Shown one piece after another: positions 23,738 through 31,028 of a stretch of DNA of 32,536 nucleotides; within the stretch, counting starts at the first letter, position 1; the number at the start of each line of letters is the position of its first letter. The stretch lies in NCBI GenBank assembly GCA_029056055.1, contig JAIDCC010000113.1, positions 1 through 32,536 on the forward strand, in the 5' to 3' direction. This stretch comes from Duncaniella sp. (lineage in GTDB: Bacteria > Bacteroidota > Bacteroidia > Bacteroidales > Muribaculaceae). A program made the position numbers and the translations under genes. The notes under the pieces were generated by a model, which saw only the letters and a program-made list of their open reading frames with translations, searched no databases and had not been told where the DNA came from.

Positions 23738-23755
23738 GCGTGGCCGAAGCCACGC
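23738..23755. terminator. GCGTGGC-CGAA-GCCACGC hairpin between convergent genes
   Basis: A perfect 7-bp stem with a CGAA tetraloop lies between the TerB-like gene and the convergent sigma factor gene. No T-tract follows on either strand, so it may be a weak bidirectional terminator or a 3'-end stabiliser. Confidence 0.5.
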
Positions 23756-23765
23756 ACCTTGAGCC

Positions 23766-24389
23766 TCAAGCGCGGATTTTCCCGCAGACATCAGCGGCGC
23801 ACCGCGACTCGTCGGCAAACCCCGCTTTCAGGGCGCTTGCCTTCAGGTTTGACATCAGCGTGTCGCAGGCACGTTTCTTGGTTGAAATTGCTGAACGCTC
23901 TGTCGAGTAGCCCATTATCTCGGCTATCTCGCGCATAGATTTGCCTTCGTCATAATAGAGCGTGTAGATTCTGCGGTTGGTCTCCGACAGGTTGTCGATT
24001 TCCCTGCGATAGAGAGCCCACACCTCGGGATTGTCATACGCATTCGAGGGGCGGAACGAGGCTTTGTGGAGTTCGAGCTCCATCACGGCAGCCTCGGCAG
24101 GTTCGAGCGCGTCGATACGCATCGCTCGGTTCTTTTCGTCGATACGCTTTCCGGCAAGACGGGTGGCAATCTTAAACATGAAGTTTCGCCATTCCCGTTC
24201 CGGGGCATTTACCGCGGGAGTCTGGACCTTGTTTCGGTAGTTCTTGTCAAGAGCCAGCCACATGTCGGCGTAGACATCTTCCACCTCCTCTGTCTCGAGG
24301 AGGTAGCGTTTCGTGAGACGGTTGCAGAACGATGCGTGGAAAGAAGTGTAGTAGAGGTTGGCGACGGTGGAGAAGGGCGAGTTCATCAT
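23766..24389 (-). CDS. ECF-type RNA polymerase sigma factor
   Basis: A 207-residue sigma-70-family protein of the ECF type. Region 2 is FCNRLTKRYLLETEEVEDVYADMWLALDKNYR (near 20-51). Region 4 is SETNRRIYTLYYDEGKSMREIAEIMGYSTERSAIS (near 133-167), a standard helix-turn-helix. The start was set at the ATG ATG pair (24389 or 24386); the open frame upstream (62 codons) reads through Ser/His-rich low-complexity sequence. No anti-sigma gene or SusCD pair is beside it, so it is an orphan in this window. Confidence 0.8.
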   Translation of the reverse strand: MMNSPFSTVANLYYTSFHASFCNRLTKRYLLETEEVEDVYADMWLALDKNYRNKVQTPAVNAPEREWRNFMFKIATRLAGKRIDEKNRAMRIDALEPAEAAVMELELHKASFRPSNAYDNPEVWALYRREIDNLSETNRRIYTLYYDEGKSMREIAEIMGYSTERSAISTKKRACDTLMSNLKASALKAGFADESRCAADVCGKIRA

Positions 24390-24462
24390 AGTGTGTTGAG
24401 TGTGAGGGGTGAGAGATAGTGGTGATTGAGATGAAGATGAGTGTGAGCTGAGGTTCACGGTG

Positions 24463-24470
24463 CAAAGTTC
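24463..24470 (-). promoter_or_regulatory. Possible -7 box of the sigma factor gene
   Basis: GAACTTTG on the minus strand differs from TAnnTTTG at the first position. No TTG lies at a 19-20 bp spacing. Weak candidate. Confidence 0.3.
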
Positions 24471-24586
24471 CTGAAAAATTTTGACAAAAATCGCCGAATG
24501 AAACATTGCAGAAAAGAAAGCCGAAACCACCCCCGCGAAAGTTGCAACGTTGCAATTTGTGTAAATCATACACATTAAAGAAGGCC

Positions 24587-24662
24587 GTCAAATTGTCAAA
24601 ATGTCAAAATGACAATTTGTCAAAATGACAGATTCTCAAATTCTCAATTTCTCACTTCTCAC
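24587..24662. repeat. TGTCAAAA then TTCTCAAT octamer tract
   Basis: TGTCAAAA/TGACAATT units are followed by TTCTCAAT/TTCTCACT units in the 443-bp gap between the DUF349 gene and the sigma gene. Same order and orientation as the tracts at 22131 and 30943. Confidence 0.85.
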
Positions 24663-24683
24663 GAGCCTCCCCTGATGAGAACT

Positions 24684-24747
24684 GGCCGTTGTGGGCCTGC
24701 GTGGGCGCAATGTATTGCGCCCCTACCTGTGGCCGCTGTAGGCCTAC
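24684..24747. repeat. GGGCGCAA-TGTA-TTGCGCCC palindromic element
   Basis: A perfect core palindrome (24703-24722) sits inside an imperfect, longer one whose arms contain GGCC and GTGGG/CCTAC blocks. The core resembles GTAGGGGCGCAAT-type extragenic palindromes that I have seen in many bacterial genomes. It does not encode a convincing protein. Confidence 0.6.
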
Positions 24748-24760
24748 CGAAAACAGCAAT

Positions 24761-24800
24761 CCCGGCAACGACGCTCATTTCGAGAATTGTCGCTGCCGGG
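24761..24800 (-). terminator. Probable terminator of the DUF349 gene
   Basis: CCCGGCAACGAC (24761-24772) pairs with GTCGCTGCCGGG (24789-24800) with one mismatch. On the minus strand it lies 32 bp past the DUF349 stop and is followed by a modest T-rich run. Confidence 0.55.
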
Positions 24801-24832
24801 ATGTTTATTAATCCTGCTGTGTCTGACGGGTG

Positions 24833-26671
24833 TCAGAGTTTGCCGTCGATGATTTTGATTTTTCCTTCGAGGTCGCCGAGGTCGTCACGCAGACGCTGCA
24901 TTCGGCGCTGCATGTCGGCCAACATGGTCTGGGCGTTTTTCGATTTGCCCGAGAGGAAACCGAGGTTGTTCTCGAAAGTCTGCAGCTCGGCACGGCGGGC
25001 TTCGTAGACTCTCAGCAGACGCTCGCGCTCGCGATAGAGCTTCTGACGGTCGCCCTCCATCTGGGCAAGTGTCGTCTCGAAATTCTCACGGCGTCCGGTG
25101 CGGCGCGATGCGTCGAGACGGCCGTAGATTTTGTCGCACACCTCGCGGTAGCGGCTATACACGCGGTCTTTGGCCGAGAAAGGCACGTGGCCCACACTCT
25201 GCCATTCGGCCTGAAGGTCCTTCACCTGCTGACGCAGCTTGTCGCCGTCGAGAGTCTCATCTTTCTCAAGCGCTTCGAGGCGCGAGATGATTTCGTTCTT
25301 CTGTTCGAGGTTGGCACGCTCTGTGCGGCGGGCTCCCGACCCGGCCTTCTTGCGCTGCTGATAGAAGTAGTCGCAGGCAGCCATGAAGCGGCGCCACACT
25401 TGGTCAGACTGACGTTTGGGCACCACGCCCACCGTGCGCCATTCCTCCTTGAGGCGCTCGATTTCCTCGGTGGTCTTGCGCCATTCTGTGGAATCTTTGA
25501 GAGCCTCGGCGCGCTCGCAGAGGGCAATCTTGCGTTCGAGATTGGCGTTCTGCTCCTCTTTCATCTTCTGGAAGTAGGCGCCCTTGGCGGCGAAGAATTT
25601 GTCGCATGCGCTGCGGAAGCGGTTAAACAGACGCGAGTTGACTTTGCGCGAGGCAAATCCCAGTCCGCGCCATTCGTTCTGTGCGGCTATGACGTCGGCC
25701 GTCACCTTGTCCCAGGCGGCGAAAGTTGTGAGAGAGTCGAGGTCGATGGCTTCCACTCGTTCGCAGAGTGCCGTCTTGGCATCCTCGTTGGCACGCTCCG
25801 TGGCCTTGCGCTCTACGAAGAAGTCGGTGTAGCGGCGGTTGATTTCGGCCGACAGGTCGCGGAATTTCGCCCAGATTTCCTCGCGGACATCCTTGGGCAC
25901 GGGGCCTATGCCACGCCAGCGGTTGTGGATTTCCTGAAGGCGGCGGAAAGCTACTATCACGTCGTCTTCTTTGAGCAGACCCTCGGTCTCGGCTATGAGC
26001 GCCTCCTTCTCGGTGAGGTTTTTGCGGAAGTCGTAGTCGCGCAGCTCTTTATTGATTTTCAGCTGGTCGTAGAAACGCTCCACCGCCTCCTGATATTTCT
26101 TCCAAAGCTCGGTGTTGAGTTCCTGCGGACCCTCGCCTATGGTCTTGAATTCGTTCTGAAGTTCGCGCACTTCGGGGAAGAGGCGTCCGGCATTGTCGGC
26201 GTCGGTCGAGATTTCCTCGATGCGGGCTATAATCTGCTGCTTGCGCTCGGCGTTGGCCGCCATTTCGGCTTCCACCTTGGCGCGGTAGGCTGTTTTCTTT
26301 TCCTTAGCCTGGGCAAGGAGGTTTTTGAAACTTTCCTCGAGGGGCGACGCTTCGGCGGTGAAGTCGTCGGGGTTGCCTCCTTCGGCCACGAAGGCCTCGC
26401 GACAGATGCGCACCCGCTCGTTGTGGAGGGCGTAGAACTGCTGTTTGAGGCGAGAGATGTCGTCGGCCGAGATTTCGCTTCCGTCGCGTGCGGCGAGGTC
26501 GGTCACGGCCTGCATGATTTCTTCGGTGGTGAGAGGCTTGCGCACGGGCGCAGTCGTTTCGGTATCAGATGTTTCCGCCTCCGGCTCCGTGGCCTCGGGC
26601 GCTAAGGTGACAGGGGCGTCGGGCTGAACCACTTCGGGGGTGTCTACAGCCGACTGTTCGCGGGCATCCAT
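24833..26671 (-). CDS. DUF349 repeat protein
   Basis: A 612-residue soluble, highly charged protein. The N-terminal 45 residues are Pro/Glu/Thr-rich and probably disordered. Five DUF349 repeats follow (roughly 165-205, 243-290, 330-370, 405-440 and 485-520), each with a W/F-x-x-(I/V/L)-G core such as EWRTVGVVPKRQSDQVWRRF. The last 90 residues form a predicted coiled coil. DUF349 proteins are widespread in Bacteroidetes and their biochemical role is unsettled. No operon partner is visible. Confidence 0.88.
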   Translation of the reverse strand: MDAREQSAVDTPEVVQPDAPVTLAPEATEPEAETSDTETTAPVRKPLTTEEIMQAVTDLAARDGSEISADDISRLKQQFYALHNERVRICREAFVAEGGNPDDFTAEASPLEESFKNLLAQAKEKKTAYRAKVEAEMAANAERKQQIIARIEEISTDADNAGRLFPEVRELQNEFKTIGEGPQELNTELWKKYQEAVERFYDQLKINKELRDYDFRKNLTEKEALIAETEGLLKEDDVIVAFRRLQEIHNRWRGIGPVPKDVREEIWAKFRDLSAEINRRYTDFFVERKATERANEDAKTALCERVEAIDLDSLTTFAAWDKVTADVIAAQNEWRGLGFASRKVNSRLFNRFRSACDKFFAAKGAYFQKMKEEQNANLERKIALCERAEALKDSTEWRKTTEEIERLKEEWRTVGVVPKRQSDQVWRRFMAACDYFYQQRKKAGSGARRTERANLEQKNEIISRLEALEKDETLDGDKLRQQVKDLQAEWQSVGHVPFSAKDRVYSRYREVCDKIYGRLDASRRTGRRENFETTLAQMEGDRQKLYRERERLLRVYEARRAELQTFENNLGFLSGKSKNAQTMLADMQRRMQRLRDDLGDLEGKIKIIDGKL

Positions 26672-26759
26672 AATAAGTATGGGGTGTGAATGGTGAGAAA
26701 AAGTGCCGGGTGCTCGCAGTCTTTCTGACAGCCTGCCGCCCCGACTTGTTCAGGGGAAA

Positions 26760-26767
26760 CAAAAATA
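26760..26767 (-). promoter_or_regulatory. Possible -7 box of the DUF349 gene
   Basis: TATTTTTG on the minus strand fits TAnnTTTG and lies about 90 bp upstream of the start codon. No -33 TTG sits at the usual distance. Confidence 0.4.
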
Positions 26768-26928
26768 AAGTTTGCTAAATTACCACTTATTTTTGAATTT
26801 TCCTAATATTTTATTAAAAAATTTCGCTTCCCGCGACATTTCTCCCTCTTTCTATGCCCAAATCTCTCCTGAAGTGCCGCACGGTTTAACAGAACAATCT
26901 TTTTTCTCGCTAAATTCTTTCAATCTTT

Positions 26929-26959
26929 TTGCATATTCCGAAAAAGTTTACTAATTTTG
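26929..26959 (+). promoter_or_regulatory. Promoter of the threonine operon
   Basis: TTG at 26929-26931 and TAATTTTG at 26952-26959 have an exact 20-bp spacer. The predicted start near 26965 gives a leader of about 260 nt before thrA, far longer than the 20-50 nt leaders predicted from several other promoters here. The sequence from 26672 to 26928 shows no gene and is AT-rich. Confidence 0.7.
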
Positions 26960-27073
26960 CAGCTTTAGACACCATCCTCTGCCGGATTTCCTCTCCGCCC
27001 CGGCCGGGATTGCCACAATCATAAAAGTAAGTGAGAAAAATAAATGAACAAATAAAAGGAAGTTATTTTTGAG

Positions 27074-27134
27074 ATGATTCGTGTACGGAACGAAGGAGTG
27101 TAGCCGTGCTACACGACTGAGTGACAAGCACGAA
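27074..27134 (+). ncRNA. Structured leader element upstream of thrA (candidate attenuator or cis-regulatory RNA)
   Basis: A compact GC-richer element inside an AT-rich leader. TTCGTG (27078-27083) pairs with CACGAA (27129-27134) as a closing stem, and GTGTAGC (27098-27104) pairs with GCTACAC (27108-27114) over a CGT loop. An alternative stem, CGTGCT (27105-27110) with AGCACG (27127-27132), excludes both. A 9-codon ORF (27074-27103, MIRVRNEGV), preceded by AAGGAAG, ends in the first arm of the inner hairpin. I recall very similar sequence being translated as spurious hypothetical proteins in other Bacteroidales, which suggests conservation, but this was not checked. Confidence 0.55.
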
Positions 27135-27146
27135 ACATCCAAAAAG

Positions 27147-27197
27147 AACGAGTTTTATTGTTCAAGAATTTTTCTTTACATTTCTCGTTTTATTTTT
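27147..27197 (+). terminator. Terminator-like hairpin before thrA
   Basis: AACGAG (27147-27152) and CTCGTT (27184-27189) can pair, extended by a G-T and an A-T pair, with a 31-nt AU-rich loop and a TTTATTTTT tract after it. The stem is short and the loop is long, so it is weak by itself, but the position between the leader element and thrA fits an attenuator. Confidence 0.35.
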
Positions 27198-27222
27198 AGA
27201 ACTTACTTAAGGATAAGCAAGT

Positions 27223-29697
27223 ATGAAGGTAATGAAATTCGGAGGCTCGTCGCTCTGCTCCACCGAGGGACTCGCCAACATCGTCGAAATCATCAAGGGT
27301 TGCATCGCCGAAGGCCAACGTCTCACTGTCGTGGTCAGTGCCATCGCGAGCATCACCGACCTTCTCGTGGAGACTGCCAATCTCGCCTCGAAGGGGGGCA
27401 CCGCCTATCGGGAGCGACTCGACCAAGTAGCTGCGCTTCACTTCTCACTTCTCAATTCTTATTTCGCGCCCGGCGAAGTGCCCGCACCTCTGCGTGCCGA
27501 CATCGAGCGGCTGCTCGCCGACCTCGAGAGCGTGCTCCGCGGTGTCAGTCTGCTGCGCGACCTTTCCTCAAAGAGCCTCGACCTCATTTGCAGCTATGGC
27601 GAACTGATTGCGTCATGCATCGTAGGCTACCTTCTCGAAGGGTGCGCGAGCGTCGATGCCCGCGACGTGGTCATCACCGAACTGCGCGACTCGACAAACG
27701 TCGTAGACCTCAAACTCTCGCTCCACCTCATCCGCGAGACCATCTCATCGGCTCTCGACGCCTCTCCCGCAGGCGTGGCCGTCATGGCCGGCTACATTGC
27801 CTCCGACAAGCTCACCGGACGCACCACCACCCTCGGCCGCGGCGGCAGCGACTACACCGCCTCGCTCGTGGCGGCCGCCATGGATGCCGACGTCCTCGAA
27901 ATCTGGACCCACGTCAACGGATTTCTCACCGCCAACCCCCGGATGATTTCGGAGGCCTACACTATCCCTCATCTCACCTACTCCGAAGCCACCGAACTTT
28001 GCAACTTCGGCTCGAAAGTCATCTTCCCCCCGTCCATCTATCCCGTCTGTCAGGCCGGTATCCCCATCCGCATACGCAACACCTACAATCCCTCGCTCCC
28101 CGGCACGGTCATATCGGCCAATCCCGACCCCTCCGACCGCCGCCAAATCAAGGGCATCTCGAGCATCAGCGGCTCGGCTCTCATCACGGTGACAGGCGTG
28201 GCCATGCTCGGCGTCATAGGCATCAACCGCCGCATTTTCACCTCGCTCGCCCTTCATGGCATTTCTGTGTTCATGGTGAGTCAGGCATCGTCGGAAAATT
28301 CCACTTCGATTGGTGTCAGCGAGGCCGACGCTCTCCGCGCCGCCGACGTTCTCTCCCGCGAGTTTGAGGGCGAGATTGCCGCAGGCGCCGTGCAGCCTGT
28401 CCGCGTAGAGCGCGGGTTGGCCACGGTGGCCATCGTCGGCGAAAACATGCGCCGCTCGCCCGGTGTGTCAGGCCGTCTGTTCCGCACGCTCGGACGTGCC
28501 GGCATCTCGGTCATTGCAAGCGCCCAGGGCGCGGGCGAAACAAATATCTCCGTGGTCATAGACGGGCGCGCCCTCCCCAAAGCCATCTCTCTCATCCACG
28601 ACGCTTTCTTCCTCTCGGAATACAACGAGGTCAATCTCTTCATCTGCGGCGTCGGCACCGTAGGCTCCCGGCTCCTCCATCAGATAGCTTCGCAGCAGGA
28701 GGAACTCAAAAAGACCCAGCGTCTCAAACTCAACGTCGTGGGCATCGCCTCGTCGCGTCGGGCCTACTTCGCCCCCGAAGGGCTCAATCCCGCCGACTTC
28801 CGCAACCTCCTCGACAATCACGGCCACGAAAGCACCGCCCAATCATTCGCACGCGAGGTCATCGACCTCAATCTCTACAACAGCGTGTTTGTCGACTGCA
28901 CCGCTTCGGCCGAAGTGGCCGCCCTCTACCGCCCTCTGCTCTCCGAAAACATTTCCGTGGTCACGGCCAACAAAATTGCCGCCTCAGGCCCTTACGAGGA
29001 ATACCGCGCATTGAAGGACATCGCCCTCAAACGTGGGGTGAAATTTCTCTTCGAGACAAACGTCGGCGCCGGACTCCCCCTCATCGGCACCATCGGCGAC
29101 CTCCGTGCTTCGGGCGACCGCATCCTACGCATCGAGGCCGTACTAAGCGGCACCCTCAACTACATTTTCAACGCTCTTTCCTCTTCCACTCCGCTTTCGA
29201 AAGCCGTGGCCGAGGCTAAGGAGAAGGGCTACAGCGAGCCTGACCCGCGCATCGACCTCAGCGGTCTTGACGTGCTCCGAAAACTCGTCATTCTCACCCG
29301 GGAGGCTGGTTACGAGGTGGAAAAATCTGATGTCGAGGCTACGCCGTTCATTCCCGCCGAACTCTTCGAAGGCTCTATCGAGGCGTTCTGGGAGAAACTT
29401 CCCGCGCTTGACGAGGCGTTTGAGGCGCGCCGCCGCGAGCTTGAAGCCCAAGGCCGCCGTCTGCGCTACGTGGCCCGCATGGAGGGAGGACGCATGACCG
29501 TCGGTCTCGTCGACGTTGACTCCTCTCATCCCTTCTACCGTCTCGAAGGGTCGACCAACATCATTCTGCTCACCACGCGCCGCTATCGCGAATACCCCAT
29601 GCAGATTCAGGGCTATGGCGCGGGCGCCGAAGTGACCGCAGCCGGCGTGTTCGCCAACATCATCTCTACCGCCAACACCGCAAATTCCGACAGATGA
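27223..29697 (+). CDS. thrA: Bifunctional aspartate kinase / homoserine dehydrogenase
   Basis: An 824-residue fusion that performs the first and third steps from aspartate to threonine and methionine. The aspartate kinase domain starts MKVMKFGGSSL and carries VVVSAI (37-42) and SYGELIAS. TTLGRGGSDYTAS near 203-215 and the ACT-type region near 300-455 (ITVTGVAMLGVIGINRRIF, AQGAGETNISVVID) give feedback control. The homoserine dehydrogenase domain begins at GVGTVGSRLLHQI near residue 475 and includes VVTANKIAASGPY and GTLNYIFN. Residues 73-81 (HFSLLNSYF) are encoded by DNA matching the TTCTCACT repeat. The start has AAGGA upstream, one of few such sites here. The stop overlaps the next start (ATGA). 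Confidence 0.96.
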   Translation: MKVMKFGGSSLCSTEGLANIVEIIKGCIAEGQRLTVVVSAIASITDLLVETANLASKGGTAYRERLDQVAALHFSLLNSYFAPGEVPAPLRADIERLLADLESVLRGVSLLRDLSSKSLDLICSYGELIASCIVGYLLEGCASVDARDVVITELRDSTNVVDLKLSLHLIRETISSALDASPAGVAVMAGYIASDKLTGRTTTLGRGGSDYTASLVAAAMDADVLEIWTHVNGFLTANPRMISEAYTIPHLTYSEATELCNFGSKVIFPPSIYPVCQAGIPIRIRNTYNPSLPGTVISANPDPSDRRQIKGISSISGSALITVTGVAMLGVIGINRRIFTSLALHGISVFMVSQASSENSTSIGVSEADALRAADVLSREFEGEIAAGAVQPVRVERGLATVAIVGENMRRSPGVSGRLFRTLGRAGISVIASAQGAGETNISVVIDGRALPKAISLIHDAFFLSEYNEVNLFICGVGTVGSRLLHQIASQQEELKKTQRLKLNVVGIASSRRAYFAPEGLNPADFRNLLDNHGHESTAQSFAREVIDLNLYNSVFVDCTASAEVAALYRPLLSENISVVTANKIAASGPYEEYRALKDIALKRGVKFLFETNVGAGLPLIGTIGDLRASGDRILRIEAVLSGTLNYIFNALSSSTPLSKAVAEAKEKGYSEPDPRIDLSGLDVLRKLVILTREAGYEVEKSDVEATPFIPAELFEGSIEAFWEKLPALDEAFEARRRELEAQGRRLRYVARMEGGRMTVGLVDVDSSHPFYRLEGSTNIILLTTRRYREYPMQIQGYGAGAEVTAAGVFANIISTANTANSDR

Positions 29698-30932
29698 AAC
29701 ACCTTGTAATATTGACCGACGGTCTGGCCGACCACCCGATTGACGAGCTCGGAGGCATGACACCTGTTGAATATGCCCCCACTCCCAACCTCGACCGCCT
29801 TGCCGCGTCGGGGCGCACCGGCATGCTTCTCACCGTGCCCGAAGGTATGCACCCCGGCAGCGAGATTGCCAACGCCACCATCATGGGCTACGATATGCGC
29901 CGACTCTACGAAGGGCGCGGTGTGCTCGAGGCAGCAAGCATCGGCGTTGACCTCGCGCCCGACGATTTGGCCATGCGTTGCAACATCCTCACCCTCTCTC
30001 CCGACACTATTCTCAACCATCACGGCGGACACCTCACCTCCGAAGAGGGTGCCGAAATCATCGCGCTCCTTCAGGAGGCTCTCGGTTCTGACAGGGTGAA
30101 GTTTGTGGCCGGCACTCAATACCGCCATCTTCTCATCATCCGCGGCGGCAGCAAATACATCGAATGTGCCCCGCCTCACGACCATCCCGATTGCCAATGG
30201 CGTCCGCTGCTCGTGCGACCCGTCGAAGGTGCTCCCGTCGAAGAGGGGCGTCTCACTCCGCAGGAGACCGCCTCGCTCATCAACGACCTTATCCTCCGCT
30301 CCGCTTCCGTGATTGCCGAAGCTCCCTGTGTCAAAGCGCGGCGCGCCGCTGGGCGAACCGCCCCCACCCACATCTGGCCCTGGAGTCCCGGCTATCGCCC
30401 CGAGATGCTCCCCCTCTCGCAAATCTATCCCGACGCTGTCAAGACGGGCACGGTCATTTCAGCCGTCGACCTCATCCGCGGTCTCGGACGCTACGCAGGG
30501 TTGACCCCCGTAGAAGTCGAAGGCGCCACCGGGCTTGTCGACACCAACTATGAGGGCAAGGTTGCCGCCGCCATCGAGGCGCTCCAACGCGACGATTACG
30601 TCTACCTCCACATCGAAGCATGCGACGAAGCGGGGCACGACGGTTCGCTCCCCACCAAACTCGAAGCCATCCGCCGCATTGACAGCCGCGTCGTAGGCCC
30701 GTTGCTCGATGCCATTGCCCGAATGCCTTTCCCGGTAGCCGTGGCCTTGTTGCCCGACCACGCCACACCCGTCGAAGAACGCGTGCATCGCGGCGAACCC
30801 GTACCCTTTGTCATCTCAGCCCCCGGCTTGACCCCCGACTCCGTCACCTCCTACTCGGAGCGCGCCTGCGCCCACGGCCACTTCGGCACCCTCTCGCTCA
30901 CCGCCTTCGCCGACACATTCATGGCCGTCTGA
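29694..30932 (+). CDS. apgM: Cofactor-independent phosphoglycerate mutase family; probable homoserine kinase
   Basis: A 412-residue protein of the archaeal-type independent phosphoglycerate mutase family (alkaline-phosphatase superfamily). Metal and phosphate ligands are Asp9 (ILTDG), Ser56 in PEGMHPGSEIANATIMGYD, HIEACDEAGHDG near 304-315 and LLPDHATP near 351-358. It overlaps thrA by 4 nt and precedes thrC, and no classical GHMP homoserine kinase (thrB) is present in the operon. The context therefore supports homoserine phosphorylation, as has been proposed for this family in Bacteroides and some other bacteria; mutase activity is the alternative. The name apgM follows the family, not a demonstrated activity. 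Confidence 0.88.
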   Translation: MKHLVILTDGLADHPIDELGGMTPVEYAPTPNLDRLAASGRTGMLLTVPEGMHPGSEIANATIMGYDMRRLYEGRGVLEAASIGVDLAPDDLAMRCNILTLSPDTILNHHGGHLTSEEGAEIIALLQEALGSDRVKFVAGTQYRHLLIIRGGSKYIECAPPHDHPDCQWRPLLVRPVEGAPVEEGRLTPQETASLINDLILRSASVIAEAPCVKARRAAGRTAPTHIWPWSPGYRPEMLPLSQIYPDAVKTGTVISAVDLIRGLGRYAGLTPVEVEGATGLVDTNYEGKVAAAIEALQRDDYVYLHIEACDEAGHDGSLPTKLEAIRRIDSRVVGPLLDAIARMPFPVAVALLPDHATPVEERVHRGEPVPFVISAPGLTPDSVTSYSERACAHGHFGTLSLTAFADTFMAV

Positions 30933-30942
30933 AATATTATCT

Positions 30943-31025
30943 TTTTTGTCAATTTGTCAAAATGTCAATTTGTCAAAATGTCAAAATGACTAAATGACAA
31001 TTTCTCATTTCTCATTTCTCATCTC
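30943..31025. repeat. TGTCAATT/TGTCAAAA then TTCTCATT octamer tract
   Basis: It fills the gap between apgM and thrC, inside a predicted operon. TGTCAATT and TGTCAAAA units come first, then three TTTCTCAT units that end a few bases before the thrC ATG. Confidence 0.9.
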
Positions 31026-31028
31026 CCG

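Noticed and set aside
24390-24575. N-terminal extension of the sigma factor
   Set aside because: The 62 extra codons are Ser/His-rich, cover a possible promoter and are not typical of ECF sigma factors.
24609-25007. Small plus-strand ORF across the GGGCGCAA palindrome
   Set aside because: Its residues come from repeat and terminator sequence and from the antisense of the DUF349 gene.
24830-26605. 591-codon plus-strand open frame opposite the DUF349 gene
   Set aside because: It is the antisense shadow of a clear coding gene; high GC removes stops on the opposite strand.
27074-27134. Leader element as a tRNA or T-box
   Set aside because: No cloverleaf, anticodon arm or T-box sequence; only two or three short stems can form.
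27081-28367. Long plus-strand open frame overlapping the thrA leader and thrA
   Set aside because: It is out of frame with thrA, Arg/His/Pro-rich and has no domain; its first residues are the leader RNA read as protein.
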